Source: Asterella californica
Taxonomy: Eukaryota; Streptophyta; Marchantiopsida; Marchantiales; Aytoniaceae
DNA length: 64,000 nucleotides
Direction: 5' to 3'
NCBI GenBank assembly: GCA_036924285.1
Contig: JAYKYS010000024.1
Coordinates: 868,001 to 932,000 of the forward strand
Part shown: positions 63,942-64,000 of the stretch, in pieces
Position numbering within the stretch: the stretch's first letter is position 1
Layout: every line of letters starts with the position of its first letter
The notes under the pieces: model-generated
What the model was told of the DNA's origin: nothing
The model's input: only the letters and a program-made list of their open reading frames with translations
Database searches by the model: none
Position numbers and translations under genes: made by a program

Positions 63942-64000
63942 GTGAGTAGTTTCGCATGAAATGTCTCACCAGCAGCTTCCGTCGATTATTTCCTCACACT

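Overview
This is a nuclear segment of a land plant, most likely a bryophyte such as a moss. The evidence is spliceosomal genes with GT-AG introns of about 90 to 1,100 bases, a plant-type S6 kinase, a plant-type gamma-secretase APH1 and several early light-induced proteins (ELIPs, chloroplast photoprotection). The species cannot be fixed from the sequence alone, and the moss assignment is an inference.

Layout. 1-3.3 kb is AT-rich repeat with foldback elements. 3776-6192 (+) is a complete six-exon APH1 gene of 253 residues, with a perfect 30-bp hairpin in intron 1. 7.8-9.0 kb (-) holds the last three exons of an unrecognised gene. 12.76-13.6 kb (+) is an unrecognised charged coiled-coil ORF, followed by a five-copy minisatellite. 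14.3-19.6 kb is gene-poor and contains two of three copies of a dispersed repeat. 19.6-20.4 kb (-) may hold terminal exons of an unrecognised His/Pro-rich protein. 22367-25485 (+) is a complete six-exon S6 kinase gene of 507 residues. 28.2-32.85 kb looks like one mobile element with long terminal inverted repeats.

From 35 kb to the end the window is an ELIP array. It has five complete two-exon genes of 223-225 residues, at 35.3 (+), 38.2 (-), 45.3 (-), 51.7 (+) and 58.0 kb (+), plus a sixth (63.56 kb, +) cut by the window edge after exon 1. The copies are arranged as inverted duplications. ELIP-C and ELIP-D, their flanks and a Copia LTR retrotransposon lie on two arms that mirror each other around about 48.9 kb. 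ELIP-B and ELIP-F share 1.1 kb of upstream sequence in opposite orientations. Coding exons are nearly identical between copies while flanks differ. Five of the six copies share a promoter block with an ACGTGG core and a TATA box; ELIP-A has lost it.

Functionally, APH1 (membrane protease scaffold) and S6K (TOR signalling) are unrelated housekeeping genes. The ELIP array is a dosage-expanded photoprotection locus; expansion of ELIP genes is known from desiccation-tolerant land plants. Exon borders were placed by eye from reading frame, splice consensus and family conservation.
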